A stretch of 64,000 nt of DNA from Pelagibacteraceae bacterium AG-325-E23 (GCA_003282945.1 QBYG01000003.1:1-64000); one strand, 5' to 3'. Counted from the stretch's first letter, positions 38,067 through 48,059 are shown. The notes: generated from the sequence alone by a model not told the origin. Program-made: numbers and translations.

Positions 38067-38963
38067 ATGCATTTTGTTGAAAAAGATTTAACACAAAAAA
38101 GAATTGATTTAGATACTAAACTAAAGTCTAATAAAATTCTTAGAGTGCCTGGCGCTTACAATCCATTAACAGCTAAATTAATAGAAGAGATTGGTTACGA
38201 TGCAGTTTATGTTTCTGGTGGTGTTATGGCGAACGATTTAGGATTTCCTGATATTGGCCTAACAACACTTCAGGATGTAAGTACAAGATCTTATTTAATT
38301 TCTAGAGTAACAAATTTACCAACAATTGTTGATATAGATACTGGATTTAAATCATGCAAAGAGACTATTGAGACATTTGAAGAGTTTGGTGTTGCTGCTG
38401 TTCATTTAGAAGATCAAATTGAGCAGAAAAGATGTGGTCATCTAGATAATAAAGAACTTATATCCAAAGATAAAATGGTCTCAAAAATAAAAGAATGTGT
38501 GAGTGCCAAAAAAGACAAAAATTTTAAAATTATAGCTAGATCAGATGCAAAAAGTGTGGAAGGAATAGACAACATGATCGATAGATGTAAAGCATATGTT
38601 GATGCTGGTGCAGAGGTGATATTTCCAGAAGCTTTAAAAGATGAAAGTGAATTTGAATTAGTTAGAAAGTCTTTAGATTGTTATCTTTTAGCTAACATGA
38701 CAGAATTTGGTAAATCAAAATTACTTAATTATACTCAATTACAGGACCTCGGATATAATATCGTCATATATCCTGTTTCTACACAAAGATTAGCAATGAA
38801 AAATGTAGAGGATGGTTTACGTGCCATTTTTGCTGATGGACACCAAAACAATATTATTGATAAAATGCAAACGCGGAAAAGGTTATATGATCTTGTAGAA
38901 TATGAGAAATACAATTCTTTAGATGAAAAAATTTATAATTTTAAAACAGATGGACATGAATAA
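38067..38963 (+). CDS. prpB: Methylisocitrate lyase PrpB
   Basis: RVPGAYNPLTAKLIEEIGYDAVYVSGGVMAND, VDIDTGFK, AVHLEDQIEQKRCGHLDNKELIS. Confidence 0.94.
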   Translation: MHFVEKDLTQKRIDLDTKLKSNKILRVPGAYNPLTAKLIEEIGYDAVYVSGGVMANDLGFPDIGLTTLQDVSTRSYLISRVTNLPTIVDIDTGFKSCKETIETFEEFGVAAVHLEDQIEQKRCGHLDNKELISKDKMVSKIKECVSAKKDKNFKIIARSDAKSVEGIDNMIDRCKAYVDAGAEVIFPEALKDESEFELVRKSLDCYLLANMTEFGKSKLLNYTQLQDLGYNIVIYPVSTQRLAMKNVEDGLRAIFADGHQNNIIDKMQTRKRLYDLVEYEKYNSLDEKIYNFKTDGHE

Positions 38964-40087
38964 TGAGTGATGAAATCAAAAAAGGGCTGTTAGGTATTGT
39001 CGTTGATGAAACAGAAGTTTCCAAAGTTATGCCTGAAATCAACTCATTAACTTACAGAGGTTATGCTGCTCAAGATCTATGTGCAAAATGTAAATTCGAA
39101 GAAGTTGCGTATCTAATTTTAAATGGTGAACTTCCAAGTAAGAAACAATTAAAAAAATTTGAAAAAGAAGAGAGAAAAGAAAGAAAATTATCTAAAACAT
39201 TATTAGATGATATCAAAAAATTTCCAAAAAAAGCTCACCCGATGGATGCTGCGAGAACAGCTGTAAGTATTATGGGTCTTGAAGATAAAGAGACAAAAGA
39301 TAATTCACCAGCAGCTAATATGAGAAAAGTAATGAGAATTTTTGCAAAAACGCCAGTTGCTTTAGCTGCTTTTTATAGAGCTAGAAAAGGAAAAAAAATT
39401 ATTGCACCAAAAAAGAACCTTTCATTTTCTGAAAACTTTTTTCATATGTGTTTTGGTAAAGTACCAAACAAAGATATAGTTAAGGCCTTTGATGTATCTT
39501 TAATCTTATATGCAGAACATAGTTTTAATGTTTCAACTTTTACAGCTAGAACCATAACAAGTAGTTTGTCTGACATTCATGGAGCAATTACTGGTGCTAT
39601 AGCGAGCTTGAAAGGCCCTCTTCACGGAGGAGCAAATGAAGAAGTCATGCATATGATGAATAAAATCAAAAAACCAGAGAATGCTCTTAAATGGATCAAC
39701 AAAGCACTAGATAATAAAGATGTTGTAATGGGATTTGGTCACAGAGTTTATAAAAGTGGAGATTCAAGAGTTCCGACAATGAGAGAATATTTTGGAAAAG
39801 TTGCTAAAATCAAAAAAGATAAAAAGTTTGAAAAAATTTATGATATTGTTGAGAAGGTCATGATAGATCGAAAAAATATCCATCCAAATGTAGATTACCC
39901 TACTGGACCAACTTACCATTTGATGGGGTTTGATACTGATTTCTTCACACCAATTTTTGTAATTTCAAGAATTACAGGTTGGTCAGCTCATATAATAGAA
40001 CAACATGCTGCAAATAAATTAATTAGACCTTTGGCTAGTTACAAAGGTAGCAAACACCGTAAAGTTCTTCAATTAAATCAAAGATAA
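38963..40087 (+). CDS. prpC: 2-methylcitrate synthase / citrate synthase family PrpC
   Basis: LTYRGYAAQDLCAKCKFEEVAYLILNGELP, GPLHGGANEEVMHMM, GFGHRVYKSGDSR. Confidence 0.94.
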   Translation: MSDEIKKGLLGIVVDETEVSKVMPEINSLTYRGYAAQDLCAKCKFEEVAYLILNGELPSKKQLKKFEKEERKERKLSKTLLDDIKKFPKKAHPMDAARTAVSIMGLEDKETKDNSPAANMRKVMRIFAKTPVALAAFYRARKGKKIIAPKKNLSFSENFFHMCFGKVPNKDIVKAFDVSLILYAEHSFNVSTFTARTITSSLSDIHGAITGAIASLKGPLHGGANEEVMHMMNKIKKPENALKWINKALDNKDVVMGFGHRVYKSGDSRVPTMREYFGKVAKIKKDKKFEKIYDIVEKVMIDRKNIHPNVDYPTGPTYHLMGFDTDFFTPIFVISRITGWSAHIIEQHAANKLIRPLASYKGSKHRKVLQLNQR

Positions 40088-40276
40088 TTATTCTATTGAG
40101 TTTTCTTCTCTCATCAGGATTGGTCTGCCATCATGTGCGGTGTTAAGAGGTATAATCTTTCCTTTATACTTTGCACACAATGTAGGTGCACTCCTAGTTT
40201 CATTCCCTAAATTAACCTCTAAATCAACAATAACTAACTTTGCATCATCTAGTTCTTTTAATATTTTCATTTTCAA
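40088..40276 (-). CDS. Small conserved protein of unknown function (copy 2)
   Basis: 62 aa, nearly identical to the protein at 11183..11368. Confidence 0.8.
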   Translation of the reverse strand: MKMKILKELDDAKLVIVDLEVNLGNETRSAPTLCAKYKGKIIPLNTAHDGRPILMREENSIE

Positions 40277-40424
40277 CTCCTTTAATTTACCATTGTATTT
40301 TATTAATATAATTTAATTACTTAATAAATTATTTCATTTACAGATTGTCGCATTGTTATAATAACTAAAAAAGTAATCTATAGCTTAAAATTAGATCTCT
40401 TAAAATATTGCAAATAATAACTAT

Positions 40425-41096
40425 ATGATAATTATGGAAAACTTATTAAGACATCATAAACCCCAAAATTTTAGTGATCGTGTAGCTTTAACTTTTACAA
40501 AATTTTTAAGACTTTTAGCGGACACTTTTTTTAAAAAAAAATATGGTCATCGAGCAGTAGTTTTGGAGACAGTTGCTGCAGTACCTGGAATGGTTGCAGG
40601 GATGTTGTTACATTTAAAATCTTTAAGAAAAATGCAAGATGATAAAGGGTGGATAAAAATACTTTTAGATGAAGCTGCAAATGAAAGAATGCATCTTATG
40701 ACTTTTATAAAAATTGCTAAACCCACTTTTCTTGAGAGAATAATAATAATGATGGCCCAATTTGTATTTATTTTGATGTATTTGGTTATCTATTTAATTT
40801 CACAAAGAACTGCTCACAGAATTGTAGGATATTTCGAGGAAGAGGCAGTTATAAGCTATACTGAATATCTAAAAGAAATTGAAGAGGGAAAAATTGAAAA
40901 TATTAAAGCTCCAGAGATTGCTATTAATTATTGGAACTTACCTTTAAATTCTAGACTAAAAGATGTAGTTGAGGTCATAAGAGACGATGAAGCCGGCCAT
41001 AGAGATGTAAACCATAGTTTTGCAAATATTTTAAATGAAAAAAAATCTTATGATAATATTGATGCGGAGGATAAAAAGGAAAAGGAAAAGGTTTAA
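40425..41096 (+). CDS. Alternative oxidase (AOX), di-iron ubiquinol oxidase
   Basis: Di-iron motifs in order: VLETVAAVPGMVAGM, DEAANERMHLMTF, YFEEEAVISYTEYL, VIRDDEAGHRDVNH; hydrophobic interfacial helix between them. Confidence 0.92.
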   Translation: MIIMENLLRHHKPQNFSDRVALTFTKFLRLLADTFFKKKYGHRAVVLETVAAVPGMVAGMLLHLKSLRKMQDDKGWIKILLDEAANERMHLMTFIKIAKPTFLERIIIMMAQFVFILMYLVIYLISQRTAHRIVGYFEEEAVISYTEYLKEIEEGKIENIKAPEIAINYWNLPLNSRLKDVVEVIRDDEAGHRDVNHSFANILNEKKSYDNIDAEDKKEKEKV

Positions 41097-41111
41097 TATA
41101 TTACCTTTATA

Positions 41112-41720
41112 ATGAAAAAAATATTTATTGCCTACGGGCATCACAACACTTCAAACTCTTTTAATTCAGCTATAAGAGATACATTTATCGATGAAGCTAA
41201 AAAGATTGGACATCAAATTGATTTGATAAATTTATTTGAGGAAAAAGAACAACTTCCTTTTTATAATCAAAACGTGAATCCACCTCCTCAACTTGTATTA
41301 GATTATAGAAAAAGATTGGAAGATAGCGATGTAATGATGTTAATTGGATCTTGTCACAATTTAAGACTTAATGCAATTTTAGAAAATTGGGTTGATTGGG
41401 TATTACATCCAAAATGGTTTTTTTCATACAAATCATTAATTCCAGGTAATAAATATTTTAAAAATTATGGCTATCCTGTTCCTGGTGCAATGAAAGGTAA
41501 GCTTGGGATTGTATCAATCACATATGGTGGACCAATGATTAGTTATCAAAATTTTTCAATTTTTGATAATATTCCCTTTAGAAGAATAAAAAAAATTGTC
41601 TTTAAACTGGGCGGACTAAAAACAAAATATATTAGATTTTATTCTGTATTACCTGATATGGACAAAAAGATTTTTGAGAAACACATGGATAGAGTTAAAA
41701 AGTTGGCTAGGAGCTTATAG
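41112..41720 (+). CDS. NAD(P)H:quinone oxidoreductase-like flavodoxin-fold protein
   Basis: KKIFIAYGHHNTSNSFNSAIRDTFIDEAKKIGHQIDLINLFEE..., LPFYNQNVNPPPQLVLDYRKRLEDSDVMMLIG, GKLGIVSITYGGP. Confidence 0.75.
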   Translation: MKKIFIAYGHHNTSNSFNSAIRDTFIDEAKKIGHQIDLINLFEEKEQLPFYNQNVNPPPQLVLDYRKRLEDSDVMMLIGSCHNLRLNAILENWVDWVLHPKWFFSYKSLIPGNKYFKNYGYPVPGAMKGKLGIVSITYGGPMISYQNFSIFDNIPFRRIKKIVFKLGGLKTKYIRFYSVLPDMDKKIFEKHMDRVKKLARSL

Positions 41721-42017
41721 AACTCCTTCAAAACCTTCGAATTCTGGTGCTCCTAAATATAGATCTTTATGTTGACCTGCATTTTTATGAGCTAATCTAA
41801 AAGCTTCAGATTTTGTCCAATTAAGAAAATCTTCTTGAGATTTCCATACGCTATGAGAAGCATATAAAGAAAATTCATCAGTTTTTTTTCCTTTCACTAA
41901 ATGAAATTCTTCAAAACCTGGAACATTGTTTAGATGGGTATCTCTTTCTCTCCATACTTTTTCAAACTCCTTTTCCTTTCCGGGGACAATTTTAAATCTA
42001 TTCATTGCAATAAACAT
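41715..42017 (-). CDS. ABM/IsdG-like antibiotic biosynthesis monooxygenase-domain protein
   Basis: MFIAMNRFKIVPGKEKEFEKVWRERDTHLNNVPGFEEFHLVKG; dimeric alpha-beta barrel pattern. Confidence 0.8.
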   Translation of the reverse strand: MFIAMNRFKIVPGKEKEFEKVWRERDTHLNNVPGFEEFHLVKGKKTDEFSLYASHSVWKSQEDFLNWTKSEAFRLAHKNAGQHKDLYLGAPEFEGFEGVL

Positions 42018-42020
42018 AAA

Positions 42021-42584
42021 CTATAAGTATGTCACTACTTTTTGAGGTTCAGGTCTTCTTCTTTCTTTTGGTTCCTCGACTTTATGACCAATGTAAATAA
42101 AACCTGAAATTCTGTCTATACCACTTCTTCCTCCCAAGTATTCTAACATTTTAGCATTGTAAGCATACCACTCTGTCAACCATTGAGCTGCATAACCCAA
42201 AGATTGGGCACATGATAATATATTCATACATACGGCTCCTGAAGATAATACCATTTCCCAGTTTGGAATTTTCGGATGCTCAACAGGTGTCGATATAACT
42301 GCCAGTACTACAGAAGCTCTTTGAAGTCTTTTTGACTCAATTTCTATACTTTCAATACTGGCCTCAGGGTTTTCCTTCTTAAATTCTGTTAATATCACAT
42401 CTTCATCAATAACTTTTAATTTATTATCTTTTATAACTTTTATTTTCCAAGGATTTAAGGCTCCATGGTCTGGAACTCTTATTCCTGCATTTATTATTGT
42501 TTGAAGATCATCCTCTTTAATTGGATGATTTCTCATTTTTTTTGCTAAAACTGATCTTCTTTTCAAATAAAAATTATCACTCAT
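42021..42584 (-). CDS. Nitroreductase-family protein
   Basis: YLKRRSVLAKKMRNHPIKEDDLQTIINAGIRVPDHGALNPWKI, GAVCMNILSCAQSLGYAAQWLT, GFIYIGH. Confidence 0.87.
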   Translation of the reverse strand: MSDNFYLKRRSVLAKKMRNHPIKEDDLQTIINAGIRVPDHGALNPWKIKVIKDNKLKVIDEDVILTEFKKENPEASIESIEIESKRLQRASVVLAVISTPVEHPKIPNWEMVLSSGAVCMNILSCAQSLGYAAQWLTEWYAYNAKMLEYLGGRSGIDRISGFIYIGHKVEEPKERRRPEPQKVVTYL

Positions 42585-42622
42585 GCTTATTCAGCTACTT
42601 TCTTCCGCACGTGTGGTTTTTT

Positions 42623-43639
42623 TTAACTAAACGCTTCTGTCCAAGATCCCCTTGTAGATGCTTTAGAATATTCGGTTGCTCTACCTTCAAAGAAGTTCAT
42701 ATGTTCTACAGCATTCAACATAGTATCTAGCCAGGTTAGTGGATTCTTTTTAACATCATAAATTGGCTCTAAACCTAGTTGGTCCAATCTTCTGTTAGCT
42801 ATAAATCTTATGTAACCTTTTACTTCTGCAGCAGTTAATCCTTCTAATGGGCCCATCTCAAAAGCTAGATCGATAAAAGAATCCTCATGCGCAACAATTG
42901 TTCTGCAAGCCTCATAAAGCTCCTTCTTAAGTTGTGGCGTCCAGATTTCAGGATTTTCTTTAATAAATTCCTTAAAGATTCTGATCATTGAATTACAATG
43001 AAGTGTTTCATCTCTTACTGACCAAGTCACAATCTGACCCATTCCCTTCATTTTGTTGTGTCTTGGAAAATTAAGTAAAATAGCAAAACTAGCAAATAAC
43101 TGTAAACCTTCAGTAAAAGCACTAAATACTGCAACTGTTTTTGCAATATCTTCTTTTGAATTTACATTGAAGTTTTGCATATAATCGTACTTATCTTTCA
43201 TTTCTTTATACTTCATAAAAGCTGAGTATTCTGATTCAGGCATTCCAATTGTATCTAAGAGATGTGAATAAGCTGCAACATGGACAGTTTCCATAGATGC
43301 AAATGCAGTCATCATCATTAAAACTTCAGTTGGCTTAAATACAGTCGTGTAATGTCTTAAGTAACAATTATTTACTTCAACATCTGCTTGTGTAAAAAAT
43401 CTAAAAATCTGAGTTAATAAATTTTTCTCAGCTTGAGATAAATTTTTTTGCCAATCTCTTACATCATCTCCTAATGGAACTTCCTCTGGTAACCAATGAA
43501 TTCTTTGTTGTGTTAACCATGCATCATAACACCATGGATATCTAAAAGGTTTGTAAACTGGGTTCTCAACTAATAGACCCATTTTTTTTGGTTGAATTAT
43601 TTCTTTATTAATTTTTTCTGCTACTGACACGATAAACAC
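42623..43639 (-). CDS. nrdB: Ribonucleotide reductase class I, beta subunit
   Basis: FFTQADVEVNN, ASMETVHVAAYSHLLD (ExxH...Y), AFTEGLQLFASFA, VRDETLHCNSM ligand pattern. Confidence 0.95.
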   Translation of the reverse strand: MFIVSVAEKINKEIIQPKKMGLLVENPVYKPFRYPWCYDAWLTQQRIHWLPEEVPLGDDVRDWQKNLSQAEKNLLTQIFRFFTQADVEVNNCYLRHYTTVFKPTEVLMMMTAFASMETVHVAAYSHLLDTIGMPESEYSAFMKYKEMKDKYDYMQNFNVNSKEDIAKTVAVFSAFTEGLQLFASFAILLNFPRHNKMKGMGQIVTWSVRDETLHCNSMIRIFKEFIKENPEIWTPQLKKELYEACRTIVAHEDSFIDLAFEMGPLEGLTAAEVKGYIRFIANRRLDQLGLEPIYDVKKNPLTWLDTMLNAVEHMNFFEGRATEYSKASTRGSWTEAFS

Positions 43640-45558
43640 TCCTCATAATCTTGTTGGTTATTATTTTCATCTTTTGATTTATAAACGTTTGCTGCAATGT
43701 CAGTTGAATTTGCATCATTAACATTTTCAGCACGTTGTATTGATTTAGACCTACAATAGTAAAGACTCTTCAATCCTTTCTTCCATGCTTGGAAGTGAAT
43801 TTGATGTAAATCTTTTTTATGTACATCTGCAGGTAAAAATAAATTAATAGATTGCGCTTGTGAAATATGTGGAGTTCTATCTGCACTTAAATCTACAAGC
43901 CATCTTTGATCTAACTCAAAAGCTGTTTTAAAAACGTCTTTTTCTTCTTGAGTTAAAAAATCTAAATGTGAAACAGATCCTTGGTTTGTTGTAATACTTG
44001 ACCATACTTCATCTGTATCTTTGCCATGTTTTTCTAATAGTTGTCTTAAATATTTATTTCGAACATTAAATGAACCTGACAATGTTTTGTGGGTAAAGCT
44101 ATTAGCTGCAATTGGTTCAACACCAGGAGATGTTCCACCACATATAATTGAGATAGAAGCCGTGGGTGCTATTGCAGTTTTGTTCGAAAATCTTTCCATT
44201 ATTCCATAATCAGCTGCATCCGGGCATGCTCCCCTTTCCTCAGCTAAATCTTTTGATGCCTTATCAACGTGTTTTTGAATATGTTCGAACATTTTTTTAT
44301 TCCAAACTTTACTCATAACAGACTCAATTGGGATCATTTTCTTTTGATAATAAGAATGAAGACCCATAACACCTAAGCCAACACTTCTTTCTCTTAATGC
44401 TGAGTAGGTAGCATCACTGAATTGCTCTGGTGCGTTTTCAATGAAATCTGTCATCACATTGTCTAAAAATCTCATGACATCTCCAATAAAATTCTCATCG
44501 TCTTTCCAGTCATCATATTTTTCAATATTCAAAGATGATAAGCAACATACTGCTGTTCTATCTCTTCCATCTTTGTCAATTCCAGTTGGTAAAGTTATCT
44601 CACTACATAAATTTGAGGTTTTCACAGTCAAGCCTGCAAGCTTATGATGTTGTGGAATTTGTCTGTTAACAGTGTCAATAAATATAATATATGGTTCTCC
44701 TGTTTCTATTCTTGCTGTAAGCAATCTTATCCATAAGTTTCTCGCAGATACTGTTGCTTGAACAGCACCATCTTTTGGACTTTTAAGACCCCATTGTTCA
44801 TCTAATTCAACAGCTCTCATGAAAGCATCTGAAACCAAAACACCGTGGTGTAAATTTAAAGATTTTCTATTTGGATCTCCTCCTGTAGGTCTTCTCATTT
44901 CAATAAACTCTTCAATTTCTGGATGATCTATTGGAATATAACAAGCAGCCGAACCTCTTCTTAGTGAACCTTGGCTAATTGCCATTGTTAAAGAGTCCAT
45001 TACCTTTATAAATGGAATTATTCCTGAAGTTTTGCCAACTCTTCCAATTTTCTCACCTATTGATCTAAGGTTTCCCCAATAGCTTCCAATACCTCCGCCA
45101 CGTGCTGCAAGCCAAACATTTTCACTCCATAGATCGAGAATACCATTAAGGCTATCGCTAGCTTCATTTAGAAAACAAGAAATTGGCAATCCTCTTGTTG
45201 TTCCACCATTTGATAAAACTGGTGTTGCTGGCATGAACCAAAGATTGCTAATGTAATTATATAATCTTTGAGCATGTAGATTGTCGTCAGCATAATGACT
45301 TGCAACTCTAGCAAATAAATCTTGAAAAGACTCGTTAGCACCCAAATATCTATCTGTAAGAGTAGCTTTTCCGAAGTCAGTTAGATTATCATCTCTGCTT
45401 CTATCAATTTTAATTGTTATGCCTTTTGAATTTTGAAATAGTTCTGTTTCGCTATTAAGAGAAAATAAATCTAATCTTTTATCCTTTGGATCTTGATTAA
45501 CTTCTGGTGTATAATCAGAGACAGCTTTCCTAATAGCTTGTGATAAAATCTTGTTCAT
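43621..45558 (-). CDS. nrdA: Ribonucleotide reductase class I, alpha subunit
   Basis: MPATPVLSNGGTTRGLPISCFL, NLCSEITLPTG, VGLGVMGLHSYYQ, C-term EECLSCQ. Confidence 0.95.
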   Translation of the reverse strand: MNKILSQAIRKAVSDYTPEVNQDPKDKRLDLFSLNSETELFQNSKGITIKIDRSRDDNLTDFGKATLTDRYLGANESFQDLFARVASHYADDNLHAQRLYNYISNLWFMPATPVLSNGGTTRGLPISCFLNEASDSLNGILDLWSENVWLAARGGGIGSYWGNLRSIGEKIGRVGKTSGIIPFIKVMDSLTMAISQGSLRRGSAACYIPIDHPEIEEFIEMRRPTGGDPNRKSLNLHHGVLVSDAFMRAVELDEQWGLKSPKDGAVQATVSARNLWIRLLTARIETGEPYIIFIDTVNRQIPQHHKLAGLTVKTSNLCSEITLPTGIDKDGRDRTAVCCLSSLNIEKYDDWKDDENFIGDVMRFLDNVMTDFIENAPEQFSDATYSALRERSVGLGVMGLHSYYQKKMIPIESVMSKVWNKKMFEHIQKHVDKASKDLAEERGACPDAADYGIMERFSNKTAIAPTASISIICGGTSPGVEPIAANSFTHKTLSGSFNVRNKYLRQLLEKHGKDTDEVWSSITTNQGSVSHLDFLTQEEKDVFKTAFELDQRWLVDLSADRTPHISQAQSINLFLPADVHKKDLHQIHFQAWKKGLKSLYYCRSKSIQRAENVNDANSTDIAANVYKSKDENNNQQDYEECLSCQ

Positions 45559-45595
45559 TTAGCTCCTTTTTTGTATTATACTTAATTTAGTAAAA

Positions 45596-45642
45596 CAACT
45601 AGATGTTGTATGATGGTTTGGTAATTACACTATATAACCAAC
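45596..45642 (-). promoter_or_regulatory. Candidate tandem NrdR boxes upstream of nrdA
   Basis: Core CTAGATGTTG (45599-45608) fits CwAtATaTwG at all strongly conserved positions; second weaker core CTATATAACC (45630-45639) starts 31 bp away, about three helical turns; 40-80 bp upstream of the nrdA start. Confidence 0.5.
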
Positions 45643-45716
45643 AAATCAATAGAACATTTATAGAACTTGAAAAAAAATTATCAATAAAAAAATAAAAAAA
45701 ATATAAGAATATCAAC

Positions 45717-47171
45717 ATGAAAAATTCAATAAAAATTGATCCTTTTGGCTTTAGAGAATACGACGCGCGATGGTTGTACCCTGATAATATCAATTTAGAA
45801 GGTGTGACACATTTGGGTAAAGGTTTAGGAACTCAAATTAAATCTCATACAAACAAAGAAAATCCAAGAATCATTGTTGGACATGATTACAGATCTTACA
45901 GTGAAGATATAAAATCAGCATTAAAGAAAGGTCTACTTTCAACTGGATGTTTTATTGAGGATATAGGTTTATCGTTATCTCCAATGGTATATTTTGCACA
46001 ATTTAATTTAGATGCTGATGCAGTTGCCATGGTTACAGCAAGTCATAATGAAAATGGTTGGACAGGTGTAAAGATGGGTATCAAAAAAGGATTAACTCAC
46101 GCCCCTGAGGAAATGGCTGAATTAAAAGAAATAACTTTAAATGAAAAATTTACAATTGGTTCAGGTAATGAAAAAAAGATTAATAATTTTCAGGAAATAT
46201 ATAAAAATGATTTAATTAAAAATAATAAAGTTGAGAAAAAAATAAAAGCTGTTGTTGCATGTGGAAATGGAACAGCTGGAATTTTTGCCCCAGATATACT
46301 TAGAAGTATAGGTTGTGATGTAATAGAGTTAGATTGTAATTTAGATTATACATTTCCAAAATATAATCCAAATCCAGAAGATCTTGAAATGCTTCGTGCT
46401 ATAAGTAAACATGTAATTGAAAATAATGCTGATATTGGATTTGGTTTCGATGGAGATGGAGATAGAGTTGGAGTTATAGATAATAAAGGAAATGAAATAT
46501 TTGCTGATAAAATAGGATTGTTAATTGCAAGAAATTTATCTGATAATCATAGAAATTCTAAATTTGTAGTAGACGTAAAATCAACTGGTCTTTATACTAA
46601 AGATAAAATTTTATTAAATAATTTATGTCAGACCATATATTGGAAAACTGGTCATTCCCACATCAAAAGAAAAGTAAACGAAGAAAAAGCACTAGCAGGC
46701 TTTGAAAAAAGTGGTCATTTCTTTTTTAACCAACCTTTGGGCTATGGATATGATGATGGGATAAATTCTGCAATTCAAGTTTGTCATTTATTAAATAATA
46801 ACAATAAACTCATGAGTGAAATTATTGATGATTTACCAAAAACTTTTCAGTCACCAACAATGGCTCCATTCTGCGAGGATAATGAAAAGTATAAAGTTGT
46901 CGATGAATTAGTAAGCAAAATAGAGGAAATTAAGAAAAATAAAGATAAAATTGATGGGCAAGAAATTGAAGACGTTCTAACTGTAAATGGTGTTAGGTTT
47001 TCATTTAAAGATGGATCTTGGGGCTTAATCAGAGCCTCTTCAAATAAACCTTCTCTAGTTGTCGTTACTGAAAGCCCTACTTCAGATGATAGAAAGAAAA
47101 AGATCTTTGATTTTATTGACCAATTGCTACAAAAAACTGGAAAAATTGGTGAATATGATCAAAAGATTTAA
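45717..47171 (+). CDS. Phosphomannomutase/phosphoglucomutase (AlgC/ManB type)
   Basis: FGFREYDARWLYPDNIN, AMVTASHNENGWTGVKMG, GFGFDGDGDRVGVID, KSGHFFFN. Confidence 0.93.
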   Translation: MKNSIKIDPFGFREYDARWLYPDNINLEGVTHLGKGLGTQIKSHTNKENPRIIVGHDYRSYSEDIKSALKKGLLSTGCFIEDIGLSLSPMVYFAQFNLDADAVAMVTASHNENGWTGVKMGIKKGLTHAPEEMAELKEITLNEKFTIGSGNEKKINNFQEIYKNDLIKNNKVEKKIKAVVACGNGTAGIFAPDILRSIGCDVIELDCNLDYTFPKYNPNPEDLEMLRAISKHVIENNADIGFGFDGDGDRVGVIDNKGNEIFADKIGLLIARNLSDNHRNSKFVVDVKSTGLYTKDKILLNNLCQTIYWKTGHSHIKRKVNEEKALAGFEKSGHFFFNQPLGYGYDDGINSAIQVCHLLNNNNKLMSEIIDDLPKTFQSPTMAPFCEDNEKYKVVDELVSKIEEIKKNKDKIDGQEIEDVLTVNGVRFSFKDGSWGLIRASSNKPSLVVVTESPTSDDRKKKIFDFIDQLLQKTGKIGEYDQKI

Positions 47172-48059
47172 TTAAAGATCTAAAAACCTAATCAAAAAAA
47201 GAGTTCCTATAACATACAAGAATACACCGAACATTCTTTGAGTTTTATTTTTATCTGAATTGTGAACCATATTTGCTCCAACCTGAGCCATGAAAGATGT
47301 AATTGGGATAAATATTAAAAAAGCAGGAATATTTACAAAACCTAAACTCATAGGAAGATTTGCATTTAATATGAAACCAGATGTCAAAAAACCAATTGAG
47401 CCAATAGATGCTATTACAAAACCTATTGCGGCAGAACTACCAATCGCTCTACTAATTGGGTACCCAAAATATCTTAGAATAGGAACATTCATCATAGCTC
47501 CAGTTATTCCCATAGGAGCAGATATAAAGCCTGACAAAAAACCAAACATAGCTCTTGGAAAAAATTTAAATTTTTTACTTTTCTTTAATTCTTGATTTAC
47601 TATTAACAAATATCCTCCAAAAAAATAGACAACAACAGCAAAAAATAAAACTAAAGATTTTGTATTTAACAATGCAGCCATATAAGTTCCAAGCAAAACA
47701 CCTAATATTACAAAAACCCCAAAAGTTTTTAAAATATTTGTATCTACAGCTTTATGTTTTCTATGAGTCATAACCGAAACAAAGGCGGTAAATATTGTAA
47801 TAGAAAAAGCCGTGCCCACTGAAAGATGCATTAAATAAGATTTATCAACATTTGATGTTTCAAAAATAAAAAAAAGTACAGGTACAGAAATTAGTCCTCC
47901 GCCTATCCCAAAATAGCCTGCAAAAAATCCTACTGGAAATGCAGTAATAATCATTAATAAAATTAAAAGATAATACTGATTAGAGAGAATAGTATTAATC
48001 AATTCGACCTGCCGAATGTAATTTAGAAGAAATTCTAACTTTATCCATAATATGATCAA
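47172..48059 (-). CDS. TauE/SafE-family sulfite/anion exporter-like membrane protein (start uncertain; probably downstream of 48059)
   Basis: FFAGYFGIGGGLISVPVLFF, HLSVGTAFSITIFTAFVSVMTHRKHKAVD, SGFISAPMGITGAMMNVPIL. Confidence 0.88.
   Translation of the reverse strand: MIILWIKLEFLLNYIRQVELINTILSNQYYLLILLMIITAFPVGFFAGYFGIGGGLISVPVLFFIFETSNVDKSYLMHLSVGTAFSITIFTAFVSVMTHRKHKAVDTNILKTFGVFVILGVLLGTYMAALLNTKSLVLFFAVVVYFFGGYLLIVNQELKKSKKFKFFPRAMFGFLSGFISAPMGITGAMMNVPILRYFGYPISRAIGSSAAIGFVIASIGSIGFLTSGFILNANLPMSLGFVNIPAFLIFIPITSFMAQVGANMVHNSDKNKTQRMFGVFLYVIGTLFLIRFLDL

Noticed and set aside
40337-40362. Possible sigma70-type promoter TTTACA-14 nt-TATAAT upstream of the alternative oxidase
   Set aside because: Spacer too short, and TATAAT-like strings are abundant in this AT-rich sequence
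42605-42622. CCGCACGTGTGG followed by T8, possible plus-strand terminator
   Set aside because: Near-zero loop, short effective stem, and no plus-strand gene immediately upstream
44021-44647. Plus-strand ORFs 44021..44209 and 44441..44647
   Set aside because: Antisense to nrdA; no motifs
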